Assembly (NCBI GenBank): GCA_946478635.1
Contig: CAMLCX010000214.1
Span: 1 to 7,832, forward strand
Direction: 5' to 3'
From: an uncultured Pseudomonadota bacterium
GTDB taxonomy: Bacteria > Desulfobacterota_B > Binatia > UBA9968
Length of the DNA stretch: 7,832 nucleotides
Below, piece after piece: positions 1 to 6,102 of the stretch. A model generated the notes under the pieces. It worked only from the letters and a program-made list of their open reading frames with translations. It made no database searches and was not told the DNA's origin. Positions within the stretch are counted from its first letter, which is position 1, and each line of letters starts with the position of its first letter. Made by a program: the position numbers and the translations under genes.

Positions 1-773
1 TGCGCTCCTGGGGCGACGGCGTTTTCAAGCGCGCGCACGGCGCGACCATCGGGCCCGACGATACGGTGTTTCTCACCGACGACGGCGACCACACGGTGCG
101 CAAATGTACGCTGGATGGAAAAATTCTTTTGACGATCGGCGTCCCTGGAAAAGCCGCGCCCTATCAGGGCGGCGAGCCGTTCAACCGATGCACGCACGTG
201 GCTTTCTCGCCTAAGGGAGACATTTACGTCTCCGACGGTTACGGCAATTCGCGCGTGCACAAGTATTCGCCGGACGGAAAGCTGCTGCTCTCCTGGGGCG
301 AGTCCGGCTCGGATCCCGGGCAGTTCAACATCGTGCACAACATCGTCACGGACAAGGAAGGCTGGGTCTACGTCGCCGACCGGGAAAACAACCGGGTTCA
401 AGTTTTCGACGGCAACGGCAAGTATGAAACCCAGTGGAACAACCTGCACCGCCCGTGCGCGCTCTATATGGACACGACGAAGAAAGATCCGATCTGCTAC
501 ATCGGCGAGCTGGGGCCCGGCCTGGGAGTCAACAAAGACGCGCCGAATCTCGGCAATCGGGTCGATATTTATGACAAGACCGGCAAGCGTCTGGCGCGCC
601 TCGGTGACATTCACGCCGGCGAGAAGCCGGGGCAATTCATCGCGCCGCACGGCATCGCCATCGATTCGCGCGGCGATATTTACGTCGGCGAAGTATCGTG
701 GACGATCATGGGCCAGCATTTGCAGCCGCCGCGCGAGCTGCGCAGCCTGCAGAAGCTAAAAAGACTTGGTTAG
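1..773 (+). CDS. NHL-repeat six-bladed beta-propeller protein, PAL-like (5' truncated)
   Basis: The gene is open from the left edge in the frame starting at base 3 and ends at TAG 771-773, giving the C-terminal 256 residues. Its internal GTG at 66 is not the true start. Repeating units of the form (F/H)xxxxxDxxGxxYVxDxxNxRVxxF can be read at least four times: GDIYVSDGYGNSRVHKYSPDGK, then GWVYVADRENNRVQVF, NRVDIYDKTGK and GDIYVGEV. Each unit is one NHL blade. The histidines in THVAF, VHNIV and PHGIA sit where PAL-type lyases place metal-ligand or core histidines. The ending PPRELRSLQK is typical of bacterial proteins annotated as peptidyl-alpha-hydroxyglycine alpha-amidating lyase-like. Members of this group are often exported, but the N-terminus is missing, so no signal peptide can be checked. 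Enzymatic activity is not demonstrated for most bacterial members, so the safe call is NHL propeller. It lies upstream of the DUF427 gene, separated by a hairpin-containing gap. Confidence 0.85.
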   Translation, partial: RSWGDGVFKRAHGATIGPDDTVFLTDDGDHTVRKCTLDGKILLTIGVPGKAAPYQGGEPFNRCTHVAFSPKGDIYVSDGYGNSRVHKYSPDGKLLLSWGESGSDPGQFNIVHNIVTDKEGWVYVADRENNRVQVFDGNGKYETQWNNLHRPCALYMDTTKKDPICYIGELGPGLGVNKDAPNLGNRVDIYDKTGKRLARLGDIHAGEKPGQFIAPHGIAIDSRGDIYVGEVSWTIMGQHLQPPRELRSLQKLKRLG

Positions 774-790
774 ACAAGAACCGTTCAAAT

Positions 791-832
791 GTTCAAGGTT
801 CAAGGTCTTCGCCCCCACCTTGAACTTTGAAC
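791..832. repeat. Long imperfect palindrome (16-bp stem, 10-base loop)
   Basis: Left arm 791-806 and right arm 817-832 pair over 16 bp with a single G.T wobble, around the loop CTTCGCCCCC (807-816). Each arm is itself a near-tandem repeat of GTTCAAG. There is no T-tract after either arm, so it is not a standard Rho-independent terminator. Gene-gap repeats of the GTTCAAGGTTCAAG type are common in environmental bacterial genomes. It may still attenuate read-through between the NHL and DUF427 genes. Confidence 0.7.
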
Positions 833-906
833 CTGGAACCTTAAACCGATGGAAGCACTGAGTCGTCGATCTTTAGTCCAAACATCGCAGACCGGCAGAT
901 GGGATG

Positions 907-912
907 AAGGAG
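907..912 (+). promoter_or_regulatory. Shine-Dalgarno site of the DUF427 gene
   Basis: AAGGAG lies 8 bases before ATG 921 and fixes that start. Confidence 0.75.
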
Positions 913-920
913 ACTGAAGT

Positions 921-1733
921 ATGCAAAGCAACGTCACTCAGCAGCGTGTGCCGATCCACTGCGATCCGGGGCACTGGATTCATGTGAGCGAAAGCCCGCG
1001 CCACGTGCGCGTTATGTTCGGCGGCGCAACGATCGCGGACAGCAAACGGGCTAAGCTGGTGCGCGAAGCGGAAGAATTGCCTATTTATTATTTTCCAAGG
1101 GAGGATGTGCGCACTGATCTATTCACTCCGACCGCGCACAAGACGCGCTGTCCGGTCAAAGGCGAAGCGTCCTATTGGTCGGTGCGGAGCGGCGGCGAGT
1201 CGGCCGAGAACGCGGTCTGGAGTTATGTGAATCCGGCGCCCGAAGCTGCCGCTATCAAAGAACATTTCGCTTTCGATTGGCCCAAGATGGACAGGTGGAT
1301 GGAGGAGGAAGAAGAACTCTATAAGCACGCACGCGATCCGTACAAACGGGTCGACGCCATGCCAAGCAAGCGCCACGTTCGCGTGGTCATCGACGGACAG
1401 ACGATCGCCGACACGCGCCGGCCGACCCTCGTTTTCGAAACCAATCACCCCGTGCGCTATTACATTTCGCAGGAGGACGTGCGCATGGATCTCCTGACGG
1501 CGAGCCCGACGGAGTCGCGCTGCCCATACAAAGGGCCGGCGTCCTACTGGTCGGTAAAACTCGGCGACGAGACTTTCAAGGATCTCGTCTGGGGCTACAT
1601 GGAGACGATTCCCGAGATGCCGAAGATCAAGGGGCTGCTCTGTTTCTTTCACGAGCGCGGCTGCGATATCTATGTCGATGGAGAACTTATTCCGCGGCCG
1701 AAAACCAAGTGGGCGAGCGCTTTGCGCAGCTAG
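921..1733 (+). CDS. Tandem DUF427 (NTP_transf_9) domain protein
   Basis: This 270-residue protein has two copies of the DUF427 domain, roughly residues 27-120 and 151-245. They align by eye: RHVRVMFGGATIADSKR with RHVRVVIDGQTIADTRR, YYFPREDVRTDL with YYISQEDVRMDL, and TRCPVKGEASYWSV with SRCPYKGPASYWSV. The linker (about 121-150) is acidic, with a run of five glutamates at 128-132. DUF427 proteins are small beta-rich proteins of unknown biochemical function, often about 90-130 residues with one domain; two-domain forms exist. There is no signal peptide or membrane segment, so a cytoplasmic location is likely. Each copy keeps the Cys-Pro and SYWSV core, so both may be functional. The start has a good AAGGAG site. 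The stop at 1731-1733 comes 14 bases before the preferred start of the dehydrogenase, which suggests one transcript. Confidence 0.88.
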   Translation: MQSNVTQQRVPIHCDPGHWIHVSESPRHVRVMFGGATIADSKRAKLVREAEELPIYYFPREDVRTDLFTPTAHKTRCPVKGEASYWSVRSGGESAENAVWSYVNPAPEAAAIKEHFAFDWPKMDRWMEEEEELYKHARDPYKRVDAMPSKRHVRVVIDGQTIADTRRPTLVFETNHPVRYYISQEDVRMDLLTASPTESRCPYKGPASYWSVKLGDETFKDLVWGYMETIPEMPKIKGLLCFFHERGCDIYVDGELIPRPKTKWASALRS

Positions 1734-1747
1734 ACTTCAAGCCGGAT

Positions 1748-2758
1748 ATGCGCGCGCTTGTCTGGGATGGTCACGAGCTGAGATTCGATCCATCCTATCC
1801 GGCGCCGTTATTTGAGCCGAAGATAGGGGATGGAGGATCGCAGATTGTAGGGGCGACTGGCAGTCGCCCGCTTCCTTCAAGGGCGCTCGTCCAAGTTCAT
1901 CTCGCCGGCATCTGTTCCACCGACCTGCAAATCTTCAAAGGCTACATGGCCTTCACAGGCGTTCCCGGCCATGAGTTTGTCGGTCGCGTCGTGGAAGCGT
2001 CGAATGATTTCGCCGGCAAACGAGTCGTCGGCGAGATCAACTTCGGCTGCGGCAAATGCGCAGCGTGCAATCGAGATCTAAGCCGTCACTGCCCGAACCG
2101 AAGCGTCATGGGAATTTTAAATGCAGACGGAGCGTTTGCAGAATACGTTTCCGTTCCAGTGGAAAACCTGCACCTTGTGCCGGACACGGTCAGCGACGAA
2201 GAAGCGGTGTTTACGGAGCCGCTAGCCGCGGCGTTTGAAATTCTTACTCAGATACAGCTCAATCCCGGCGACGACGTGCTTGTCCTTGGCGACGGCAAGC
2301 TGGGAAATCTTTGTGCCCAGGCGCTCCGCCTGACCGGCGCGAAGATCACCGCGCTCGGCAAGCACGCCGACAAACTCGCTCTGATCAAAAAGGCCGGTGT
2401 GCGCACGATACAGTTGAAAGATTGGAAATCGCGATTGTTCGACGTTGTTGTCGAAGCGACCGGCTCCGCTACAGGACTCGATCTGGCGCTGAGCGCCGTG
2501 CGCCCGCGCGGCACGTTAATATTAAAAAGCACCATTGCCGGCAATCACCAGGTATCTCTTGCGCCGATCGTGATCAATGAGATCAACGTCATCGGCTCGC
2601 GTTGCGGACCGTTTCCGGACGCGCTGGCGGCGCTCGCCGCGCGACAGGTATCCGTGACGCCGTTCATCGAGGCGATCTACTCTCTAAACGATGGCGTAGC
2701 TGCGCTTGATCACGCTGGCAGGCGCGGAGCACGAAAAGTTTTGATCAGCCCTTCGTAA
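1748..2758 (+). CDS. Zinc-dependent MDR alcohol dehydrogenase family protein
   Basis: This 336-residue protein is a medium-chain dehydrogenase/reductase. From ATG 1748 (MRALVWDG, the usual family N-terminus), likely catalytic-zinc ligands are Cys56 (GICSTD), His75-Glu76 (PGHE) and Glu157 (FTEPLA). The structural-zinc lobe is C101-x2-C104-x2-C107-x7-C115. The nucleotide-binding loop is GDGKLG (181-186), a variant of GxGxxG. The substrate is unknown; an alcohol or polyol oxidised with NAD(P) is the family expectation. An earlier ATG at 1709 would add 13 residues overlapping the DUF427 3' end; I prefer 1748 because of the family N-terminus, although neither has a clear Shine-Dalgarno site. Between YPAPLFEP and ALVQVHLAGIC, where relatives usually have only a short turn, there are about 19 extra residues (about 25-43). 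They coincide with a GTAG-hairpin repeat inserted in frame. It probably follows the DUF427 gene in an operon. Confidence 0.9.
   Translation: MRALVWDGHELRFDPSYPAPLFEPKIGDGGSQIVGATGSRPLPSRALVQVHLAGICSTDLQIFKGYMAFTGVPGHEFVGRVVEASNDFAGKRVVGEINFGCGKCAACNRDLSRHCPNRSVMGILNADGAFAEYVSVPVENLHLVPDTVSDEEAVFTEPLAAAFEILTQIQLNPGDDVLVLGDGKLGNLCAQALRLTGAKITALGKHADKLALIKKAGVRTIQLKDWKSRLFDVVVEATGSATGLDLALSAVRPRGTLILKSTIAGNHQVSLAPIVINEINVIGSRCGPFPDALAALAARQVSVTPFIEAIYSLNDGVAALDHAGRRGARKVLISPS
1847..1869 (+). repeat. GTAG-type REP-like palindrome inside the dehydrogenase gene
   Basis: GTAG (1847-1850) is followed directly by a perfect 8-bp hairpin: GGGCGACT 1851-1858, loop GGC, AGTCGCCC 1862-1869. A 5' GTAG plus stem-loop is the hallmark of REP elements mobilised by RAYT transposases. 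The element is read in frame within an apparently inserted stretch of about 1820-1876, which encodes a Gly/Ser-rich segment. Confidence 0.6.
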
Positions 2759-2901
2759 TATTAGCCATTCCCCTGTGGGTTCGAAGGGCGCGATGAATCT
2801 GCCCCGACGATTATTCTAGCGCTGTTGGTGCTTTATCTGGCGTATAGTCTCCGCCAAGGACCCCGCCGTGGCTGAGGCTGCAATCGAACCTCGGAAAATC
2901 T

Positions 2902-2957
2902 CGCGCAAAGCATGTCCTGAGCGAAGTCGAAGGGGCGCCAAGGCCGCAAAGGAAAGG
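2902..2957 (+). repeat. GCAAAG/CGCCAAGG repeat interrupted by a TCCTGAGCGAAGTCGAAGG repeat
   Basis: CGCGCAAAGC (2902-2911) and CGCCAAGGCCGCAAAGG (about 2936-2952) read as one broken low-complexity repeat. Between them lies TGTCCTGAGCGAAGTCGAAG (2913-2932), a widespread intergenic repeat of environmental genomes. The arrangement suggests one repeat landed inside another. Confidence 0.55.
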
Positions 2958-2967
2958 AAAATTTATT

Positions 2968-3049
2968 GTCATTTCGACCGCTTCAACCAGGCTCACGATA
3001 AACTCCGGGAGAAATCTTTCTTAGATCCCTCGCTATCGCTCGGGATGAC
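2968..3049. repeat. MITE-like element with GTCAT/ATGAC ends
   Basis: It begins GTCATTTCGACC (2968-2979) and ends CTCGGGATGAC (3039-3049), with internal GGGAGAAATCTTTCTTAGATC. This matches the layout of short intergenic elements carrying GTCATTTCGA ... GATGAC termini. An internal stretch, AACCAGGCTCACGATAAACT (2985-3004), resembles a second repeat type inserted into it. Confidence 0.5.
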
Positions 3050-3065
3050 GGGCCTCGGCCCGTCA
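3046..3065. repeat. GC-rich hairpin at the edge of the repeat island
   Basis: TGACGGGC (3046-3053) pairs perfectly with GCCCGTCA (3058-3065) around loop CTCG. No T-run follows on either strand, so I do not call it a terminator, although it lies downstream of both convergent genes. Confidence 0.5.
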
Positions 3066-3090
3066 CTTGGCGTGCTTTGCGCCTTGGCGG
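3066..3090 (-). repeat. Inverted copy of the CGCCAAGGCGCAAAG repeat
   Basis: Read on the minus strand this is CCGCCAAGGCGCAAAGCACG followed by CCAAG, matching the core at 2936-2952 in opposite orientation. The two copies flank the MITE-like element. Confidence 0.5.
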
Positions 3091-3166
3091 GAGTCTATTC
3101 CCCCTGTCGACAATTTCGGCCCTTGTTCTGGCGAAACCTAAGTACCTTCATTTAAGAGTCACTACA

Positions 3167-3757
3167 CTAGAAAGACGATCCGGGCTCGGCCAGGAATGCT
3201 AATTCTTCAGCCGTGGATTCCCGCCCGAGGATTTTGTTTCGATGGGGAAAGCGTCCGAAGCGCGCGATGATGTCGCGGTGGCGAACGGCGAAGTCGAGAT
3301 ACTCCGTGAAAATATCTTTCCGATCGGCGCCAACGGCGTCGAGTAATTTTCGAAAATGCATGACTGCCTGCTCCTGATGCTCGAGCGCTTCGGAGTGTTC
3401 GAGCGGCAGGTAAAAAAATACTCTTTCGATGGGCCGGAGTTTTATGTCCATGCCTTGCCCGATGCCCTCGAGCGACCAAGCCAGAGCTTTCGAGTCATGG
3501 GCAAAAGCTCCGGGTGAATCGCGGTAAAGATTTCTGGGAAATTGGTCCATAAGAAGAATCAGAGCCAAACGGCCTTCAGCGGTCCACTGCCAATCGGATA
3601 ATTCACCCGCGGCGGCGCGTATCACGGAGCTCTCGAACCGCTGTCGAATCTCACCGTCGATCTCAGGACTTTTCGACCACCAGAGCGCGGATTTCTCCTT
3701 GGCGACCACGCCGTCGTCAGGGTTTGAGCCGAACCAGAAATCCAAAATTGCTTCCAT
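3167..3757 (-). CDS. DUF924 family protein
   Basis: This 196-residue protein shows the full DUF924 signature: ILDFWFG (4-10), WWSKSPEIDGEIRQRF (26-41), LALILLMDQFPRN (64-76), FFYLPLEHSE (114-123), and the C-terminal H160-RDIIARFGRFPHRN-K with ILGRESTAEE. The family has an all-helical, TPR-like fold; its biochemical role is unknown. The length is normal for the family and there is no signal peptide or membrane helix, so it is probably cytoplasmic. The start could be ATG 3757 (MEAILDFWFG) or GTG 3763, two codons earlier; ATG is preferred. Neither has a clear Shine-Dalgarno site. The start lies 12 bases after the stop of the upstream membrane-protein gene, which suggests translational coupling at the end of the minus-strand operon. 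Confidence 0.9.
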   Translation of the reverse strand: MEAILDFWFGSNPDDGVVAKEKSALWWSKSPEIDGEIRQRFESSVIRAAAGELSDWQWTAEGRLALILLMDQFPRNLYRDSPGAFAHDSKALAWSLEGIGQGMDIKLRPIERVFFYLPLEHSEALEHQEQAVMHFRKLLDAVGADRKDIFTEYLDFAVRHRDIIARFGRFPHRNKILGRESTAEELAFLAEPGSSF

Positions 3758-3769
3758 GGCCACTGACGT

Positions 3770-4627
3770 TCACCGCGACGCGGTTTGCTTGCGCGCGAGT
3801 TCCTCGACAAATTGTTTGGCTGTAGTCAAATCGTAGGAGTACAGGTGCCGCGCCAGGGTAATGGCGCCGATCGTGTCGCCGGATGTGGCTAGATCCAGCA
3901 GGCGCGCTTCCTGTTCCTCTCTAGTGAACTTGTCGAGATGGACGAAGTCTTTGGAGATGGCGGCGGGATTCTGAACGAGCGTGTGGCGGGTGAGAGCATC
4001 GAGCAATGTCCGAGCGTTTGGAACGACGCCCCATTCGATTTGCAGGCATGCGGGAGACTTGAGTTGAACCGGTACGTGTCGATACCGTGTTGAGATTCTG
4101 CCGGCGCCGATGACTGATTTGGCAAAGAGACGCTCGCGTTCGTCGGCAAGAGCTTTGGCGAGCGGTTTGGAGTCGCCGGCAAGTTCGAATTCGACAAACC
4201 GGCGCGCTCGCGTCGATATATTCGACCGGTTCCCGTCGGTCCGATCGGGAAGTTCCCGGCGTTCCGTCACGAGGCGCGCCGAGCGAAGCTCAGAGTAGGG
4301 AAGAAATGCAACGGCGACGTCTTGATCGCTGAAATGACTATTCAGATAGGAGCGAAATTTGATGAAGAGGCCGTTATCGGTCATGCGGATGAGCCAATTG
4401 GAGGCTTGGAACCGCGCGGTGACGAGTTTTTGAAAGATCAGCAGGCAGAGGATGATGATCGCCGCCACGTAATACGCAAGCCACGCTCCCTTTAGGCAGC
4501 CGTAAAGGAATAATCCGGCGGCCAGAACGCCGAGGATCATGGCGCCGATAACGGCGCGACTGCGGGAGTAACGAAACACCCGCTCGTTGCGATCTGTCGG
4601 CACGTCGGTTAGACGGAGGAGATCCAT
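3770..4627 (-). CDS. Two-TM membrane protein of unknown family, PH-like cytoplasmic region
   Basis: I do not recognise this 285-residue protein. It has a short charged N-terminus with Arg/Lys, then two adjacent hydrophobic helices at about 25-45 and 48-65. The rest is soluble, probably cytoplasmic by the positive-inside rule. Residues about 75-160 are beta-rich (WLIRMTDNGLFIKFRSYL, then DVAVAFLPYSELRSARLV), a pattern that recalls bacterial PH-like domains following two TM helices. The last about 40 residues (LATSGDTIGAITLARHLYSYDLTTAKQFVEEL, here split: LATSGDTIGAITLARHL and YDLTTAKQFVEEL) resemble the GxxIxAIKxxRxxTGxxLxxAKxxV pattern of ribosomal L7/L12 C-terminal-like domains. The frame runs open to 4954 but overlaps the Sir2 gene there with arginine-rich shadow sequence, so I start at ATG 4627. 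No good Shine-Dalgarno site is visible. It sits between the Sir2 and DUF924 genes. Confidence 0.7.
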   Translation of the reverse strand: MDLLRLTDVPTDRNERVFRYSRSRAVIGAMILGVLAAGLFLYGCLKGAWLAYYVAAIIILCLLIFQKLVTARFQASNWLIRMTDNGLFIKFRSYLNSHFSDQDVAVAFLPYSELRSARLVTERRELPDRTDGNRSNISTRARRFVEFELAGDSKPLAKALADERERLFAKSVIGAGRISTRYRHVPVQLKSPACLQIEWGVVPNARTLLDALTRHTLVQNPAAISKDFVHLDKFTREEQEARLLDLATSGDTIGAITLARHLYSYDLTTAKQFVEELARKQTASR

Positions 4628-4688
4628 CGATACGTTCGCATGGCGGAAGACGCCCAGTCGAAATATTTCTGCGAAGCGAAAGCAAATT

Positions 4689-5441
4689 CTAAGCGTCGCT
4701 AACTCTGGCTTGAAGCCGCCGAAAAAAGTCGCCGATAGGGCCGTTATGAATGAAGTCCGCAATTTCGTCCAACGGCGTCGGGTCGCGATTGATAATTGCG
4801 AGCAGCGCGCCGGCGCGTTTGGCGATGACCGGAAAGGAAGCCGCCGGTTGCACCTGCAAGGATGACCCCAGCACCATGAAGATATCGGCCTTTTCGCTCC
4901 ACGCCTGGGCGCGCTGCATGGCTTCGACAGGCATCGACTGGCCGAAGGACACATTGGCCGATTTCAAAAAGCCGCCGCATTCGTCGCACTTGGGCGCGGT
5001 GAAAGATTCGCCAAGATTTTCATAGACGTCGGCGGGCTGGTAGCGCTTGCCGCAGTTCAGGCAGGTGACCAGACGATCCGTGCCGTGCAGCTCCACGAGT
5101 TTATCATCCGAACTTCCCGCGAGCTTGTGCAGTCCGTCGATGTTTTGCGTGATCAAGCCGAGCAATTGCCCGCGCTTCTCATACTCGCAGATGGCGTAAT
5201 GCGCCCCATTGGGCTCGACCGTTTTGAAAAGTTCGTAGGTGGCTTTCTTGAGCAGCCAATGCTGCACGCGCGCCGATTCGCTGGCGAGAAAATCCTGGTA
5301 CAGCACAGGCTGATATTTCGTCCACACGCCGCCCGGGCTGCGGAAGTCGGGCACGCCGGATTCGGTGCTGATACCGGCGCCGGTAAAAAAAACGATGGAC
5401 CTGGAAATTTTTATGCGGAGGGCAAGTTCTTCCAGCTCCAT
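4689..5441 (-). CDS. Sir2-family NAD-dependent protein deacylase (CobB-like)
   Basis: This 250-residue sirtuin removes acyl groups from protein lysines using NAD, in the cytoplasm. Visible motifs are GAGIS (21-25), VPDFRSPGG (30-38), TQNID (98-102), the catalytic His119 in VELHG, zinc cysteines 127, 130, 152 and 155 (CLNC and CDEC), NVSFGQSMP (163-171), and the late NAD-binding segment VLGSSLQVQP followed by INRDPTP. The length is typical for a bacterial sirtuin. The YxxR pair that marks desuccinylase-type CobB/SIRT5 proteins is not seen after the GVWTKY segment, so deacetylation is the more likely activity; this is inference. The start ATG 5441 gives the expected short helix before the Rossmann fold. 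The gene begins 23 bases after the FKBP stop and is followed 61 bases later by the two-TM gene, which fits one operon. Confidence 0.93.
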   Translation of the reverse strand: MELEELALRIKISRSIVFFTGAGISTESGVPDFRSPGGVWTKYQPVLYQDFLASESARVQHWLLKKATYELFKTVEPNGAHYAICEYEKRGQLLGLITQNIDGLHKLAGSSDDKLVELHGTDRLVTCLNCGKRYQPADVYENLGESFTAPKCDECGGFLKSANVSFGQSMPVEAMQRAQAWSEKADIFMVLGSSLQVQPAASFPVIAKRAGALLAIINRDPTPLDEIADFIHNGPIGDFFRRLQARVSDA

Positions 5442-5464
5442 GGTGTCGTCGGCTTTCGGGCAGC

Positions 5465-6085
5465 CTATTTTTTCGCCGGCTCGGCCGGCTTCGCGGGCGC
5501 CGCAGGCGTGACAGGTTTTGCCGGCGCCGCCGGTTGTGGCGGTGGCGGAGCCGGCTGGATATCGACAACTTTTATATCGAAGACCAGGGTTTTTCCCGCC
5601 ATCGGATGGTTCATGTCCATGACAACGGTTTTTTCTTTGATCTCGCGGACCGTCATCGGCACGACCATACCCTCGGGGTTTCGGGTCGCGAGAACCGCGC
5701 CGACTTTGAGCGCGTTGGGGGGAATTTTTTCTTTAGGGACTTCCTGAACCGCCTTGGGGTTGATCTTTCCAAAACCGTCCTGTGGTTTGACGGTGACGTG
5801 TTTCTCGCCGCCGATCTTCATGCCGGTGAGTTCCCTTTCCAGGCCGGGAATCATCATCTTCTGGCCGTGAATATACTTCAGCGGTTGACCGCCTTTACTG
5901 GTCTCGAGCACCTTGCCCTCGGGGTTTTTGAGAGTGAATTCCAAGCTCACCATCATGCCGTCTTTGACGACTCGATCATTTTGAGTCTTTTCTGCAGTCG
6001 CCTTTTCCGCGGTTGCGGCCAAGGCAGGATCATTGGCGAGAAATAACGATATAATTGCGAGGACGGAGAAAGCATTAGTGCGCAT
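5465..6085 (-). CDS. Exported SlyD-like FKBP-type peptidyl-prolyl isomerase
   Basis: This 206-residue protein catalyses proline cis-trans isomerisation and probably acts as a folding helper. Residues 1-23 are a signal peptide (MRT, hydrophobic core, cleavage after ALA23), so an envelope or periplasmic location is likely. A small ATAEK tandem (24-33) follows. The FKBP core runs about 40-177: VKDGMMVSLEFTLKN, PLKYIHGQKMMIPGLERELTG (68-88, here the flap leading to IPGLE) and GEKHVTV. The segment from about 103 (DGFGKINP) to about 165 (NHPMAGKTL) is the insert-in-flap region diagnostic of SlyD-type proteins. The histidine-rich metal-binding tail of SlyD is replaced by a Pro/Ala/Lys tail (178-206). 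GTG 6091 is also in frame, but AAGGGG at 6096-6091 would overlap it and is well placed for ATG 6085. It is the first gene of the cluster with sir2. Confidence 0.9.
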   Translation of the reverse strand: MRTNAFSVLAIISLFLANDPALAATAEKATAEKTQNDRVVKDGMMVSLEFTLKNPEGKVLETSKGGQPLKYIHGQKMMIPGLERELTGMKIGGEKHVTVKPQDGFGKINPKAVQEVPKEKIPPNALKVGAVLATRNPEGMVVPMTVREIKEKTVVMDMNHPMAGKTLVFDIKVVDIQPAPPPPQPAAPAKPVTPAAPAKPAEPAKK

Positions 6086-6090
6086 GAACA

Positions 6091-6096
6091 CCCCTT
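6091..6096 (-). promoter_or_regulatory. Shine-Dalgarno site that decides the FKBP start
   Basis: On the minus strand AAGGGG ends 5 bases before ATG 6085. It overlaps the alternative GTG 6091, ruling that codon out as the main start. Confidence 0.65.
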
Positions 6097-6102
6097 GGAA
6101 AT

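Larger units (their letters stand above)
2759..3166. other. Gene-free repeat island between convergent genes
   Basis: No believable gene is present. Open frames here translate repeat sequence, including the ACPERSRR signature produced by the CCTGAGCGAAGTCGAAGG repeat. The interval holds several nested palindromic repeats, listed separately. An imperfect inverted pair, 2844-2859 and 3082-3098 (ATAGTCTCCGCCAAGG against ATAGACTCCCGCCAAGG on the other strand), roughly bounds the cluster. No T-tract terminator is visible, although both flanking genes end here. Confidence 0.7.

Noticed and set aside
1119..1652. 177-codon minus-strand open frame opposite the DUF427 gene
   Set aside because: Arg-rich shadow of a gene with two clear conserved domains.
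3046..3065. Bidirectional terminator between the convergent genes
   Set aside because: The stem is good, but there is no T-tract on either strand and it belongs to the repeat cluster.
2868..3155. 95-codon plus-strand open frame in the repeat island
   Set aside because: It encodes the ACPERSRR peptide, a known artefact of translating the CCTGAGCGAAGTCGAAGG repeat.
4628..4954. N-terminal extension of the two-TM protein into the sirtuin gene
   Set aside because: The extra 109 residues are Arg/Ser/Cys-rich out-of-frame translation of the sirtuin coding sequence.
4689..5441. Sirtuin as part of an antiphage defence system (Thoeris, DSR or pAgo-Sir2 type)
   Set aside because: It is a short, complete deacylase-type sirtuin with the zinc cysteines and catalytic His. 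No TIR, Argonaute, HerA or large fused effector partner is nearby.
5085..5747. 220-codon plus-strand open frame across the sirtuin and FKBP genes
   Set aside because: It lies antisense to two well-supported genes, and its Gly/Ala-rich part is the reverse of the FKBP Pro/Ala tail.
5534..6046. 170-codon plus-strand open frame opposite the FKBP gene
   Set aside because: Antisense shadow with no recognisable domain.
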